Origin: Anaerolineaceae bacterium UBA2260
GTDB taxonomy: Bacteria > Chloroflexota > Anaerolineae > Anaerolineales > Anaerolineaceae
DNA length: 64,000 bases
Direction of reading: 5' to 3'
NCBI GenBank assembly: GCA_002347485.1
Contig: DDXM01000054.1
Coordinates: 72,582 to 136,581, forward strand
The notes under the pieces were generated by a model. The model did not search any database. It worked only from the letters and a program-made list of their open reading frames with translations, and had not been told where the DNA came from. Below, piece after piece: positions 10,412-19,708 of this stretch; within the stretch, counting starts at the first letter, position 1; every line of letters begins with the position of its first letter. The translations under genes were made by a program, and so were the position numbers.

Positions 10412-12448
10412 TTATATCCCCACCAGGAGTGCCAAATTGTAGACGACAATTCCTAACGCGACCGAAATGAACAGCATCAAGCCGCTGTTCAGCAACACCC
10501 AGCGCCAGGAATTGGTTTCCTGGCGGATCGCGGCTACGGTTGCCGCACATGGAATGAACAAGACTGAGACAACCAGGAAAGCGAGTGCGGTGGCTGGCGA
10601 ATAGGTGGATGCCAGGATTGCGGAAAGCCCGGATTCAGCGGAGCTGCCGAACAAAACGCCCAGCGTGGCAATGCTGTTCTCCTTTGCCGGAAAACTGGAC
10701 AACAATGCGATCAACAACCGCCAGTCAAATCCCATCCATTTACCGACCGGTTCAATAAAGGCGCCAAAGCGGGCTAAATAGCTCGCTTCCAGGTCTCCGC
10801 CAGGCAGGTAGGAAAAAAGCCAAATTACAACGGAGACCGCGAGAATGGAGGTTCCGGCTTTTTTCAAAAAAGAAAGTGTCCGCTGCCACACCAGGATCGA
10901 AATTGTGCGCAGATTCGGCGTGTGGTAAAGCGGAATTTCCATAATGAACGCGGAGCGTTCGCCTTTGAAGATCGTCCGATTCAATATCGCGCCGAGCGCG
11001 AACAGGAGCGCTAGTGACAGCACCACGATACCCCAGGTGACCCAAAACGCGTTGCGCCCAAAAAACGCAGGCGCGAGAAAGGCTACCACTGCCATGCGCG
11101 CGGTGCACGGAACAAGAGGAGCGATGAGGATCGTCAACAACCTGGCGTGCCACGAATCGATGACCCGCGTACCCATGACTGCCGGGACGTTGCAGCCGAA
11201 CCCGAGGAAAAGGGGAAGGAAAGATTTTCCGTGCAATCCCATGACATGCATAAAGTTATCCATTACATAAGCGGCTCGCGCCATGTAACCCACATCTTCA
11301 AGCACCGCGAACGCGGCAAAGAAGATCACCATAACCGGCAGGAAGGTGATCACCGCACCCACCCCTCCAATCACGCCATCCACCAACAGACCGCGCAGCC
11401 AAGCGGGGGCGGAGGAAAGGGCTATGGAAAAATTATCCGCTACTGCGCCAATCACCGCCTGATCGAGCCATTGTTGGATTGGAGCACTGATAGCGAACAC
11501 CAGCCAGAAAACCAGCCCCAGCACGCCCGCCAGGATCAGCAATCCAAACACCGGGTGGGTTGCCCACCGATCCAGGCGCTCGGTCATTCCCACCTGCCCT
11601 ACCCTGGGATGGGATACCGCAGATTGGATGATCTTTCCGATCCACTCATAACGAGCTGAAGCAACCGCCAAGTAGGCGTCATCATGGCGGCGCAGGATAT
11701 CGTCCACTAAGCGCTGCGTCTCTTCAGGCAAACGTGTCCGTAACAGCCGGGTGACCTCGGCGTCACCTTCGAGAAGTTTCAGTGCGACCCAATCCAAAGG
11801 GTAATCAGACGGTACATACGGGTGGATCAACCGCTCGATATCAGCCAGTATTGCCACGTGATCCTCGCGAATCCTGGGCAATTCCGGATGAGAAACCTGT
11901 TTTGAGGACATCACTCCTTCAACCACTTGTAACAACTCGCGTACCCCGGTTGCGCGTGATGCAATGATGGGAACCACCGGCAACCCCAGTTGATTCGCGA
12001 GTCGTTTCGCGTCCACAGCGATACCTTCCTGCTCAGCCACATCCAGCATATTCAGGGCAACCACTGTAGGCGTATTCAACGCTGCCAGTTCGGCTACCAG
12101 GTAAAGACTGCGTTCCAAATTTGCTGCGCTAACGACTGCCACAGTCACGGCAGGTTTCTCGCGCAGGATGAACTCCCGGGCGATGACCTCCTCGGGCGAA
12201 TTCGCGGTTAAACTGTAGGTTCCCGGTAAATCCACCAGTACAGTGTCGCGCCCGTTCAGGCTGAAATGACCTTCCCGTTTTTCAACCGTTTTCCCCGGCC
12301 AATTGCCGACATGCTGATTGAGCCCGGTGAGCAGGTTGAAGAGGGTGGACTTGCCCATATTCGGCTGCCCAGCCAGCGCGATGACAGGTGTACCAACCTC
12401 GAGCGAATCGCTTGAAAAGGTCGTGGCGGGCGTGTGATAATCACTCAT
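10412..12448 (-). CDS. feoB: Ferrous iron transport protein B
   Basis: A 678-residue Fe2+ transporter. The N-terminal G domain has G1 GQPNMGKST, G3 VDLPGTYSL and G4 ALNMLDVAE; the helical GDI region and the membrane core follow, with the Gate motifs (FLGFGCNVPAVMGTR and IPLVPCTARM-like APLVPCTARM). The last third has several transmembrane helices. The ATG at 12448 overlaps the feoA stop by 8 nt. It forms an operon with feoA and feoC and is probably controlled by the divergent DtxR-family repressor. Confidence 0.97.
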   Translation of the reverse strand: MSDYHTPATTFSSDSLEVGTPVIALAGQPNMGKSTLFNLLTGLNQHVGNWPGKTVEKREGHFSLNGRDTVLVDLPGTYSLTANSPEEVIAREFILREKPAVTVAVVSAANLERSLYLVAELAALNTPTVVALNMLDVAEQEGIAVDAKRLANQLGLPVVPIIASRATGVRELLQVVEGVMSSKQVSHPELPRIREDHVAILADIERLIHPYVPSDYPLDWVALKLLEGDAEVTRLLRTRLPEETQRLVDDILRRHDDAYLAVASARYEWIGKIIQSAVSHPRVGQVGMTERLDRWATHPVFGLLILAGVLGLVFWLVFAISAPIQQWLDQAVIGAVADNFSIALSSAPAWLRGLLVDGVIGGVGAVITFLPVMVIFFAAFAVLEDVGYMARAAYVMDNFMHVMGLHGKSFLPLFLGFGCNVPAVMGTRVIDSWHARLLTILIAPLVPCTARMAVVAFLAPAFFGRNAFWVTWGIVVLSLALLFALGAILNRTIFKGERSAFIMEIPLYHTPNLRTISILVWQRTLSFLKKAGTSILAVSVVIWLFSYLPGGDLEASYLARFGAFIEPVGKWMGFDWRLLIALLSSFPAKENSIATLGVLFGSSAESGLSAILASTYSPATALAFLVVSVLFIPCAATVAAIRQETNSWRWVLLNSGLMLFISVALGIVVYNLALLVGI

Positions 12449-12740
12449 GTTCACGCCTTCGTACTTCGATTTTCGAAGCCTCGCCGCGTCCCAGCGCGAC
12501 CTGCGCGCCACGCACAGTGACAATCAAAGGACCGTGACCAGAATTGCGGATCATTTCCACCCGGACACCGGGGGTCAAACCGAGGGAGGCGAGACGGCTA
12601 TTGACCTGCCGCTCGCCACGGATCGCAAGCACGGTTGCCTCTTCTCCAGCAATAACATCAGCCAGAGTAATGATCCGGTCATTTTCAAGCGTGAGATGGT
12701 TTTGGTGACGGTGCTGGTTGAATCCAAGGTGATAAGGCAT
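12441..12740 (-). CDS. feoA: Ferrous iron transport protein A
   Basis: A 99-residue protein with an SH3-like FeoA domain (SRLASLGLTPGVRVEMIRN, then GPLIVTVRGAQVALGRGEA). A short N-terminal extension rich in His and Gln (NQHRHQNH) is unusual and could bind metal. The start at 12740 has TGGAG upstream. FeoA acts with FeoB in Fe2+ uptake at the inner membrane. It lies 36 nt after the truncated FTR1 gene and overlaps feoB. Confidence 0.93.
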   Translation of the reverse strand: MPYHLGFNQHRHQNHLTLENDRIITLADVIAGEEATVLAIRGERQVNSRLASLGLTPGVRVEMIRNSGHGPLIVTVRGAQVALGRGEASKIEVRRREHE

Positions 12741-12776
12741 CCAGTGCTCCAGTGGTAAACGAGATTTTCTACGAGA

Positions 12777-13148
12777 TTATCCGCGTCGATTATTCATACC
12801 GCAGATGCTGCGTCCGGCAACGGCGGCATTCTGAACTTTGTTCTCCACATTGGCGCGCAAGTGGCGGCTTTGCCGGTTCATCCAGAAGATCATCCACGTG
12901 AGGATCCCGGCTGCCAGGATCATGGTGAAACCCTCGAAGATCTCTTCTGCTTTGCCTTCGAATGACACACCCTGGGCAGTAAACAAACCACCAGCCTGCA
13001 GGCTAACCATTATCGCGCTGACCACACCTGACCAGACAGCTGATTTCAAATCAGGGCGGTTGATCTTGCGCAGCACACCCATTACGATACCAATAATGAG
13101 GGCGGCTTGCAATCCTTCACGCAGAGAAAGTAGAAATGCAGGAAACAT
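12777..13148 (-). pseudogene. Truncated FTR1/EfeU-type iron permease
   Basis: The 123 codons match only the N-terminal part of FTR1-family high-affinity iron permeases, which are about 270 residues long. The first iron-binding motif (LREGLQAALIIGI, REGLE-type) and the segment ending WMIFWMNRQSRHLRANVENKVQ are present; the second REGLE motif and the last helices are missing. The tail then becomes unrelated (RSICGMNNRRG) and stops just before feoA, so a deletion is likely. A GAGG site precedes the ATG, so it may still be translated as the first gene of the feo transcript. Confidence 0.72.
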
Positions 13149-13261
13149 GCAATACCTCTAAAATTTTGGGGTCAGTTCAGCGAAGAAATCAACGCCGATA
13201 CTGCCCAAGGGGGGAAAACGGTAAAAACTGAGAGAATGCGCCTCATAAAAATTCAAGATAT

Positions 13262-13322
13262 AATTAGTTAATAAGATATTTACGTTATTATATACTAATT
13301 TTTTTTATTAGTATATAATAAC
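13262..13322. promoter_or_regulatory. Candidate DtxR-family operator (perfect inverted repeat)
   Basis: GTTATTATATACTAAT (13284-13299) and ATTAGTATATAATAAC (13307-13322) are exact reverse complements over 16 bp, separated by seven T. A related half-site, ATTAGTTAATAA, lies at 13263-13274. The repeat ends 3 nt before the GTG of the regulator gene and faces the divergent iron operon, so binding could control both sides. Confidence 0.6.
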
Positions 13323-13325
13323 TTT

Positions 13326-14024
13326 GTGAAAGAACCAATGACAAACGTCACTAATCTTGAGACTAATGAAACGATCGAAATAAGCGAAACGATTCAGGAT
13401 TATCTTTCGCTTATCTATGTAATGGAACGCGACGGAGAACCGGTGATCGGATCGCGACTGGCAGAGCTTTTAGGGGTTAAGCCACCGACTGTAACAGCGA
13501 CCCTAAAACGCATGGTGAGAGATGACTTGATCACCATGGATGAAAACGGTACGCACCTGACAGATCAGGGCTGGGCAGCCTCTAAAGTGGTCATGCGCCG
13601 GCATATGCTGATGGAATGGATGATGCAAAAGACCCTCCCCTGGTCTAAGTTGCACAGCGAGGCTCACCACCTGGAACACGCCATTTCCGCCATGGCAGAA
13701 AGTGCGCTGATGGAACAGCTTGGCAGGCCGCAGACCTGTCCACACGGCAATCCCCTGCCTGGATGCGAATCTGCGGTTGAAAATTGGGTGCCACTGCTTG
13801 ACCTCGCCGTTGGAGAAATCGCGACAATACGGCGGATTCACGAGCTGGCAGAGGAAAACACCGATCTGCTCGGTTACCTGGAAAAGAATTTGGTTATCCC
13901 CGGTGTGCAAATGGAAGTGATGGAAATTCTCCCATTCAACCAAACCGTGACCATCTCCGTTGGAGAAAAACCGGTCACACTGGGGAACGCGGTGGCAAAA
14001 TACATATTTGTCGAGCAAATATAA
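13326..14024 (+). CDS. DtxR-family metal-dependent transcriptional regulator
   Basis: A 232-residue repressor. The winged helix (residues about 20-80, GSRLAELLGVKPPTVTATLK) is followed by the metal-binding and dimerisation domain with MRRHMLMEWMM, EAHHLEHAIS and the Cys/His group CPHGNPLPGCES, and a C-terminal SH3-like FeoA domain (about 150-232). Members sense Fe2+ or Mn2+ (DtxR, IdeR, MntR). It is divergent from the truncated FTR1-feoABC operon. GTG at 13326 or ATG at 13338 may be the start. Confidence 0.9.
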   Translation: MKEPMTNVTNLETNETIEISETIQDYLSLIYVMERDGEPVIGSRLAELLGVKPPTVTATLKRMVRDDLITMDENGTHLTDQGWAASKVVMRRHMLMEWMMQKTLPWSKLHSEAHHLEHAISAMAESALMEQLGRPQTCPHGNPLPGCESAVENWVPLLDLAVGEIATIRRIHELAEENTDLLGYLEKNLVIPGVQMEVMEILPFNQTVTISVGEKPVTLGNAVAKYIFVEQI

Positions 14025-14084
14025 TCTTCCTACTGAAAAATTGAGAACCTGGAAATATCCTCATTGTCACTTATAATTGGCGCA

Positions 14085-14777
14085 ATGGCCTACCTAAATG
14101 GATCTGAACGCGAAAAATTCGTCGCCAAAACATTCACAGAGATCGCCCCGAAGTATGTTCTCATGAATCACCTGATGACCGGTGGCATGGACATCCTTTT
14201 GCGCAAGGAAACCATTCGCGTCACACAAATTCATCAGGGCGAAAGTGTGCTTGACCTGGGTACCGGCACTGGCGACCTGGCGCGGGAAGCGCGCAATCAG
14301 CACGGCAACATTCGATTGACCGCCGCTGATTTCACCCTGGCCATGATGACCGCGACCAGTGACTGGGCCGAGATCAACCGTTCAGCGGCTGACGCGCTGC
14401 GCCTGCCTTTTACGGATGCCAGTTTTGACGTGGTCATGAGCGGCTACCTGGTACGCAATGTTTCGAACCTGTCTGCCGCGCTTTCTGAACAATTCCGGGT
14501 GCTCAAACCGGGTGGTCGCGTGATCATCCTGGATACCACCCGCCCGCGCAGGAACATCTTTACCCCCTTCATCAACCTTTACTTCAAACGGATCATCCCG
14601 TTATTGGGCGCGCTTCTCAATCGCAACCGCAAAGCCTATACTTACCTCACGCAATCCACCGAAGGGTTTGTGACCGCAGAAACATTGTCAGAGGCAATGC
14701 GGCAGGCTGGTTTTTCAGACATTCACTTTCGCATCCGCATGTTTGGCACCATGGCGATCCATACTGGGCGAAAGTAA
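14085..14777 (+). CDS. UbiE/MenG-type (demethylmenaquinone) methyltransferase
   Basis: Class I SAM-dependent methyltransferase of 230 residues. The UbiE N-terminal signature is PKYVLMNHLMTGGMDILLRK, SAM motif I is VLDLGTGTGDLA, post-I is AADFTLAMM, and the later motifs lie around FDVVMSGYLVRNV and FRVLKPGGRVIILDT. This fits the last step of menaquinone synthesis, though other C-methyltransferases share the fold. The ATG at 14085 fits the family; a TATAAT lies only 7 nt before it and no Shine-Dalgarno is seen, so the mRNA may be leaderless. Confidence 0.82.
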   Translation: MAYLNGSEREKFVAKTFTEIAPKYVLMNHLMTGGMDILLRKETIRVTQIHQGESVLDLGTGTGDLAREARNQHGNIRLTAADFTLAMMTATSDWAEINRSAADALRLPFTDASFDVVMSGYLVRNVSNLSAALSEQFRVLKPGGRVIILDTTRPRRNIFTPFINLYFKRIIPLLGALLNRNRKAYTYLTQSTEGFVTAETLSEAMRQAGFSDIHFRIRMFGTMAIHTGRK

Positions 14778-14803
14778 TCCCCATAATATTCGCAAATTGA
14801 ATC

Positions 14804-14832
14804 ACTCCACGATTAACGTAGTGGAGTTTTTT
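14804..14832 (+). terminator. Intrinsic terminator after the ubiE-type gene
   Basis: ACTCCAC (14804-14810) pairs with GTGGAGT (14821-14827), followed by a run of six T. Confidence 0.8.
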
Positions 14833-14970
14833 GATTCCTAAATTAACGACAAATCGGTACACACATACCTAATGCGTCAGGTACAGATGCACATATTTCT
14901 CCCGATGAGAAATTGGTATAATCATATTTAGATAATTTCTATCTTATTCAACTCATTCAAGGAGACAAGA

Positions 14971-15537
14971 ATGGCAAAGTTTTTTGGTCAAAGTGAATTA
15001 CAGGATGCGCCCATAATAAAAGCACTTTTCAGCAACACCAAGCTAGCCTGGATATGGCTCATCGTCCGGGTATACGTTGGCTACCAATGGGTCGAAGCGA
15101 GCCTTCATAAACTCAGCGACCCCGCGTGGATGAAAACCGGTGAAGCGATTCGGGGTTACTGGCTGCACGCAGTTTCGATCCCCGAAGCCCCCGCCACGCC
15201 CCCGATTCATTACGAATGGTATCGGTCTTTCGTACAATTATTGCTTGACAGCGGGTCGCACGTCTGGTTTGGCAAACTGATCGCGATTGGAGAGTTACTG
15301 GTCGGCATCGCTCTCATCATCGGTCTTTTCGTTGGTCTGGCGGCTTTCTTCGGTGGGGTAATGAACATGAACTTTCTGCTGGCTGGCTCAAACAGCTCCG
15401 GTCCCGTGCTGTTGCTCCTCGAGATCCTACTGATGATCGCCTGGAAGACTGCCGGTCACTTGGGTGCGAACTACTTCGTTCACAAGTTTTTCGGTACTTT
15501 CTGGCAGCCAGGCCCTGGCTTAAGAAAGAAAGCTTAA
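14971..15537 (+). CDS. DoxX/DoxD-like membrane protein
   Basis: A 188-residue membrane protein with about four hydrophobic segments. The first has the DoxX-like WLIVRVYVGYQWVEASLHKL, and later ones are GKLIAIGELLVGIALIIGLF and the NMNFLLAGSNSSGPVL motif. DoxD is the large subunit of archaeal thiosulfate:quinone oxidoreductase, and DoxX relatives occur widely as redox-related membrane proteins. A good AAGGAGA site precedes the ATG, and a TATAAT at 14917-14922 may be its promoter. Single gene, closed by a strong terminator. Confidence 0.82.
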   Translation: MAKFFGQSELQDAPIIKALFSNTKLAWIWLIVRVYVGYQWVEASLHKLSDPAWMKTGEAIRGYWLHAVSIPEAPATPPIHYEWYRSFVQLLLDSGSHVWFGKLIAIGELLVGIALIIGLFVGLAAFFGGVMNMNFLLAGSNSSGPVLLLLEILLMIAWKTAGHLGANYFVHKFFGTFWQPGPGLRKKA

Positions 15538-15564
15538 CGGTAGTATTACTGGTATGTTTTGAGA

Positions 15565-15593
15565 GAAAGAGGGCGCAAATTGCGCCTTCTTTC
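15565..15593. terminator. Bidirectional terminator between convergent genes
   Basis: A 12-bp stem (15565-15576 with 15582-15593, one G-U pair) built around GGCGC and GCGCC with a 5-nt loop. The outer arms are GAAAGA and TCTTTC, so both strands carry some U at the 3' side. Confidence 0.75.
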
Positions 15594-15595
15594 GT

Positions 15596-16267
15596 TTATC
15601 CATCCGGCTGGCTATCCATGTGATCTTGAATGTGATTTGCCACGGCGTAGGTGGCAAGTTCGATGCGGTTGCGAAGCTGCAACTTGTTCAGGATGTTGCT
15701 GGTGTAATTCCTCACCGTCACCTCGGTCAGGTTCAATACGACCCCAATTTCCTTGTTACTCATTCCTTTGGCAATAAGGAAAAGTACGTCCATCTCTCGA
15801 CTGGAGAGTTCTGAAAAGGCCTGTTTCTCTTTGGAATGCTTTAACTCCCTGAACTGACTGATGACTTTTAATGAAGTCCGTGGATCAAGCGCCATTTCGC
15901 CTTTATGAGCCGCCCGAATCGCCCGCGTCAATTCTTCATTTCCAACCTGCTTTAGCACAAACCCCGAAGCCCCGGCACGGATCGCCTGTTCAGCGTACTG
16001 AATCCCGCTATGAGAGGTGAGCACCACAATCCTAGTACCGGGATACATCCGGCAGATCTCCTGGCAGGCTTCGATACCACTGCGCCCAGGGAGTTGGATA
16101 TCCATCACCACCACGTCAGGTTTGAATTGTTCTAGTTGGAGCATTGCTTGCTCGGCGGAATCAGCTTCTGCCACCACCTCCATATCCGGCTCATCTTCCA
16201 GGAGGGTGCGCAACCCAAGACGGACAACTTCGTGGTCATCAACGATCATCAGTCGAATGCGGTTCAT
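15596..16267 (-). CDS. NarL/FixJ-type response regulator
   Basis: A 223-residue two-component regulator. The receiver domain has the acidic pair D10-D11, the phosphorylation site D56 (VVVMDIQLPG), Thr/Ser around VVLTSH and Lys in FVLKQVG. The C-terminal LuxR helix-turn-helix is LSSREMDVLFLIAKGMSNKE with EVTVRNYTSNILNKL. Its start overlaps the histidine kinase by 4 nt, so the two are a cognate pair. Target genes are unknown. Confidence 0.93.
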   Translation of the reverse strand: MNRIRLMIVDDHEVVRLGLRTLLEDEPDMEVVAEADSAEQAMLQLEQFKPDVVVMDIQLPGRSGIEACQEICRMYPGTRIVVLTSHSGIQYAEQAIRAGASGFVLKQVGNEELTRAIRAAHKGEMALDPRTSLKVISQFRELKHSKEKQAFSELSSREMDVLFLIAKGMSNKEIGVVLNLTEVTVRNYTSNILNKLQLRNRIELATYAVANHIQDHMDSQPDG

Positions 16268-17664
16268 GTTCTCTCCATCGGAACAGTCAGTTCCACGGTG
16301 GTTCCTTTTCCAGGAGTGGAAACCAGATTAAAACCAGCAGCCAGCAAACGCGCGCGGTCGCGCATGGTGTGCATACCGAATCCCGGGTCAACATTGCGCG
16401 GCAGCCCAAGTCCAAAATCCTGGATGGAGATCTTCAAATTTGAAGCATGTCGTGCAATTTGGATTTCGACGCGGTCAGAATGTGAATGCCGAATCACATT
16501 GGATAACGCTTCGCTTACAAAAGCGATGATATGACTCGCCTGTTCTGCTGGCAAGAAAAGTGGGGACGTCAGGTCATTTTTAATCATGATACTTACCGAC
16601 CCTCTACCCTTCTCAATCACCTGACCAATAGCAGATGAGATTTCAATGTCACTTGATTCCACCTGAGTATTCGGGAGAAAAGCCCTCAACTGATCGATGG
16701 CTGTGTTGATGATCCCGATCAAACGCCGCACATCTTCTTTATTCTGGGCTTGCACCCGCTTCTCCAGGGACTGCGCCAACAATCCTACAGCGTATACCTG
16801 CTGCAGCGCGCCATCATGAATATCCCTTGCCAGACGCTGTTTCTCATTGGAGGTTACCTGCTCCAATTCCATGCGCCAGATCATTCGATCGGTTTCAATA
16901 TTGAAAACTTCCAGCGCTCTGATGATGGCAAAAGCCAGGATCCCGCCTACGATGGAGCGAAAAACCATGGGGGGAAAGATGAAAAGTTGCGAAAATTTAT
17001 CAGCGTTTATGACTGAAGCGGGAAAGTAAAAAGACGCATCCACAATCACGCCGCCAAAAAAGGCATAAGCGAACAACGCTCCTGCGGCTAACCGCAGCAT
17101 CCTGCGAATATGCGGCAGGCTTACCGGTTCCAATTGGTAATTTGATTGATGCAGTAACCCGATGGCTGAAAGCAGTGCACCGGGAAGTCCGAGAGAATAC
17201 CTGGCGAGCGAGGTAACGAATCCAGACCAGCGATGAAAATCGTCGAAATAGCGAAGTCCAAGCGCATATGGAACGATCATCCAGAAGATGAAAATGCTCA
17301 TCGGAATAAAACGTACCCACCTGCGCTGGGTAGTAAATGGTCCAAATAACTCAACGCCAAACTGGAATAGGAATGCAAAGGAAAGCGCCAGGACAAGGTA
17401 ATGTATAGAATGTAGAATCCTAACAACCGGATCACCCAGGAAACCTGCCTGGATCGGGATGAATAAATCGCCCCATTCGTATAAGCCATGCAACAATCCA
17501 AAGCCCGCCATCCAGGATAAACTGCGTGCCAGGCGCATCCTGGAATACTGCCTTGATTGCAAACTGATGGACAAACCGAGGACAAAAAATACCAGTCCGT
17601 AGACGAAATTGATCAACGGCCAATTTGCCAACACCCAATCGCGCATAAGGGTCATGATTACCAC
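16264..17664 (-). CDS. Membrane sensor histidine kinase, HisKA_3 (NarX/DegS-like)
   Basis: A 466-residue protein. The first 250 residues have about seven hydrophobic helices, so signals may be sensed within the membrane. The HisKA_3 dimerisation helix carries the phospho-acceptor His 283 (RLARDIHDGALQQV). The HATPase domain follows, with the N-box in AFVSEALSNVIRHS and the G-box FGLGLPRNVDPGFGMHTM. It lies upstream of and overlaps the NarL-type regulator. The input signal is not apparent. Confidence 0.92.
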   Translation of the reverse strand: MVIMTLMRDWVLANWPLINFVYGLVFFVLGLSISLQSRQYSRMRLARSLSWMAGFGLLHGLYEWGDLFIPIQAGFLGDPVVRILHSIHYLVLALSFAFLFQFGVELFGPFTTQRRWVRFIPMSIFIFWMIVPYALGLRYFDDFHRWSGFVTSLARYSLGLPGALLSAIGLLHQSNYQLEPVSLPHIRRMLRLAAGALFAYAFFGGVIVDASFYFPASVINADKFSQLFIFPPMVFRSIVGGILAFAIIRALEVFNIETDRMIWRMELEQVTSNEKQRLARDIHDGALQQVYAVGLLAQSLEKRVQAQNKEDVRRLIGIINTAIDQLRAFLPNTQVESSDIEISSAIGQVIEKGRGSVSIMIKNDLTSPLFLPAEQASHIIAFVSEALSNVIRHSHSDRVEIQIARHASNLKISIQDFGLGLPRNVDPGFGMHTMRDRARLLAAGFNLVSTPGKGTTVELTVPMERT

Positions 17665-17686
17665 CCTGTCTGATATATCACACAGC

Positions 17687-18250
17687 TCATTTTCTCATTC
17701 GTTTTCGCAATATCACGACGACTTTGCTGGCAAATGCAACCATCAAAACCATAAAACTTGCTGAAACCAATAGCCATTTAATAGGAGTGAAAACAGGCGC
17801 GAGCAGCTCACCAGGCGGGCAATGTACCGGATAACTCGCCATTACCAGAGAAGTTGATATATTTTCCAACAGGTCGAGAACGAATGCTCCAGCCGGGACG
17901 AGATTGAGAAGCCGCCACTTCGTGCCCGCAGTCGTTAGCCTGGCGAGCAGCCAACTTATCGAGGTAACAAGGAAGAAACTGTATACAACCGGAAAGGCAA
18001 GGTCAAAAGTCCAACGGGCTCTCAAATAGCTTTGGCGTCCTTCTTCGCCATACAAACCTGCCATCTGATACAGTTCTTTGCTGCTGTAGAAAAGCGAGGT
18101 GTCCGGAGAGCCGCTTCCCTGCGAGTAGGATTGCGCAATTTGGGTTTGCCCCGGAAGGACAAGGACGCCGAATAGAACAAAAATCAAGACCCCCGCCAGC
18201 GCGACCCAGCCTAAAGAAATGCGGTAAAAGAATTGAGAAAGTTTTTCCAC
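17687..18250 (-). CDS. Membrane protein of unknown function
   Basis: A protein of about 187 residues with four hydrophobic segments (about 10-30, 84-105, 117-140 and 150-175) and an extracytoplasmic loop between the first two containing SSKELYQMAGLYGEEGRQ. The GTG at 18250 is taken as start because AGGA stands 6 nt before it and it follows the stop of the aminotransferase gene directly; a longer in-frame ATG at 18301 would overlap that gene. No family was recognised. Confidence 0.65.
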   Translation of the reverse strand: MEKLSQFFYRISLGWVALAGVLIFVLFGVLVLPGQTQIAQSYSQGSGSPDTSLFYSSKELYQMAGLYGEEGRQSYLRARWTFDLAFPVVYSFFLVTSISWLLARLTTAGTKWRLLNLVPAGAFVLDLLENISTSLVMASYPVHCPPGELLAPVFTPIKWLLVSASFMVLMVAFASKVVVILRKRMRK

Positions 18251-18257
18251 ACTCGTC

Positions 18258-19658
18258 CTACTTAAGAAACGTGTGCACAAAATCCAGGAACTGCCCGACA
18301 TCTGCGAAGTTGCTCACCGGTCCAACGGAAATACGCACCGCGCCGGAAGCCTTGGCGTTGATGCAAAGCCGAAACTCATCATAGGTCAGGCGTTGCTCAT
18401 GATCCGGGCGGTTGAAGCAGGAGGTGAGCTCTTCGGGCAGGATGTGCAGCGCCAGTTCACCAGCGCCAGGGTTACAGAAACAACCAGTGCGCAGCGATAT
18501 TCCACGCAGGCCAGCCTGCTGCTCGATCCAGCGATGGTCGATCACCGCGCCTGCAGGCGTAAAAAAGTTGACCGCGATCGCCCCTCCGCGTTTTTTCGTA
18601 TCCACCGGACCGTAGATCTTGACCAATGGCTTGCCATTGGAATGTTTCATCTCTTTCAAATTGATCAACAACCATCCCGCCAGGCTGCGCACGCGCTCGT
18701 GGATCAGGTCCATGTCCATCGCTTCCAGGTGTTCCAAGCCGATGGTGACAGCCGGGATATTGAGAAAATTCAAGGTACCGTCCTCGAAAGCCGCCGGGGC
18801 ATCGGCAAGGTAATGTTTTTCGCCCTGTACTGATGCCACTGTGATGGTGCCGCCCGCAAACCAGGGTCTTTGCAGTTTTTGCAGCGCTCGACGCCGCGCG
18901 ATCAAAGCACCGACCCCGGTCGGGTATCCGAACATCTTGTAGAAGGAAATGGGAACGAAGTCCGCCGGCCAGGCAGTGAGATCAAGGCGGTTTGTGGGAA
19001 CGAATGCCGCCGCATCCAGGAGCACATCCCAACCAGCAGCATGAGCCTTATGGATCCACTCCAGCGGGTGCTGGACCGAGGAGAAATTGGATTGCGCCGG
19101 GTAAGCGAAAAGGTTGTGGCAACCCTTCCACCCATCCGCCAGGTATTCCTCCAACCTGTCCTCCGCTACGCGCAACCTGGGGGGCAGCACCGGCAGATAT
19201 TGAACGCGCGCGCCTTTGGCCAGCGCGTATTCACGAATACCGTTAACTGAGTTGTGATTGTCAAACGTCAACAGGTAAGTGCACTGTTCTCCAAAGGGAT
19301 AGGCTTCGCCGACCAGTTTAAGCGCCCCGCTGGCGTTGGATGTAAAGATCACCACGTAATCGTCTTCCGACGCATTGAAAAAGCGCAACACCGCTTTACG
19401 CGCCTGCTCAATCAATTCAGTTGCCGCGCTCGAGGTCGGATTGCTGGAATGCGGGTTCCCGAAAACACCGTCCACCAAGCAATAGTGATGACGCCGCACC
19501 TGTGATTCAGCGTACAACCCCGAGCCGGTGTAATCCAGGTAGATCTGGCCCAGGCGGTCAAGCCGGTTGTATTCCGACTCGCGCAGGCGGTCAAGGCTGG
19601 CGGTGCCAGCGTATTCGGGGAATTTCTCGAGGAAGAGCGAGTATAGAGTTGAGGTCAT
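18258..19658 (-). CDS. Class V aminotransferase / cysteine-desulfurase-like PLP enzyme
   Basis: A fold-type I PLP protein of about 466 residues. The N-terminal YLDYTGSGLY and NPHSSNPTS motifs and the PLP-Lys region (FYKMFGYPTGVGALIARR) resemble the sulfurase domain of molybdenum-cofactor sulfurases and Csd-type desulfurases. The Cys region near the C-terminus is RTGCFCNPGAGE, which fits the active-site cysteine loop of the MoCo sulfurase group. No MOSC domain is fused. The ATG at 19658 fits the family start; 19685 is also open. The substrate is uncertain. Confidence 0.82.
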   Translation of the reverse strand: MTSTLYSLFLEKFPEYAGTASLDRLRESEYNRLDRLGQIYLDYTGSGLYAESQVRRHHYCLVDGVFGNPHSSNPTSSAATELIEQARKAVLRFFNASEDDYVVIFTSNASGALKLVGEAYPFGEQCTYLLTFDNHNSVNGIREYALAKGARVQYLPVLPPRLRVAEDRLEEYLADGWKGCHNLFAYPAQSNFSSVQHPLEWIHKAHAAGWDVLLDAAAFVPTNRLDLTAWPADFVPISFYKMFGYPTGVGALIARRRALQKLQRPWFAGGTITVASVQGEKHYLADAPAAFEDGTLNFLNIPAVTIGLEHLEAMDMDLIHERVRSLAGWLLINLKEMKHSNGKPLVKIYGPVDTKKRGGAIAVNFFTPAGAVIDHRWIEQQAGLRGISLRTGCFCNPGAGELALHILPEELTSCFNRPDHEQRLTYDEFRLCINAKASGAVRISVGPVSNFADVGQFLDFVHTFLK

Positions 19659-19708
19659 AGCAGGATTAAACCATATTTTTCGCAATCGGGTTCAAGGGCT
19701 TTTTCTAT

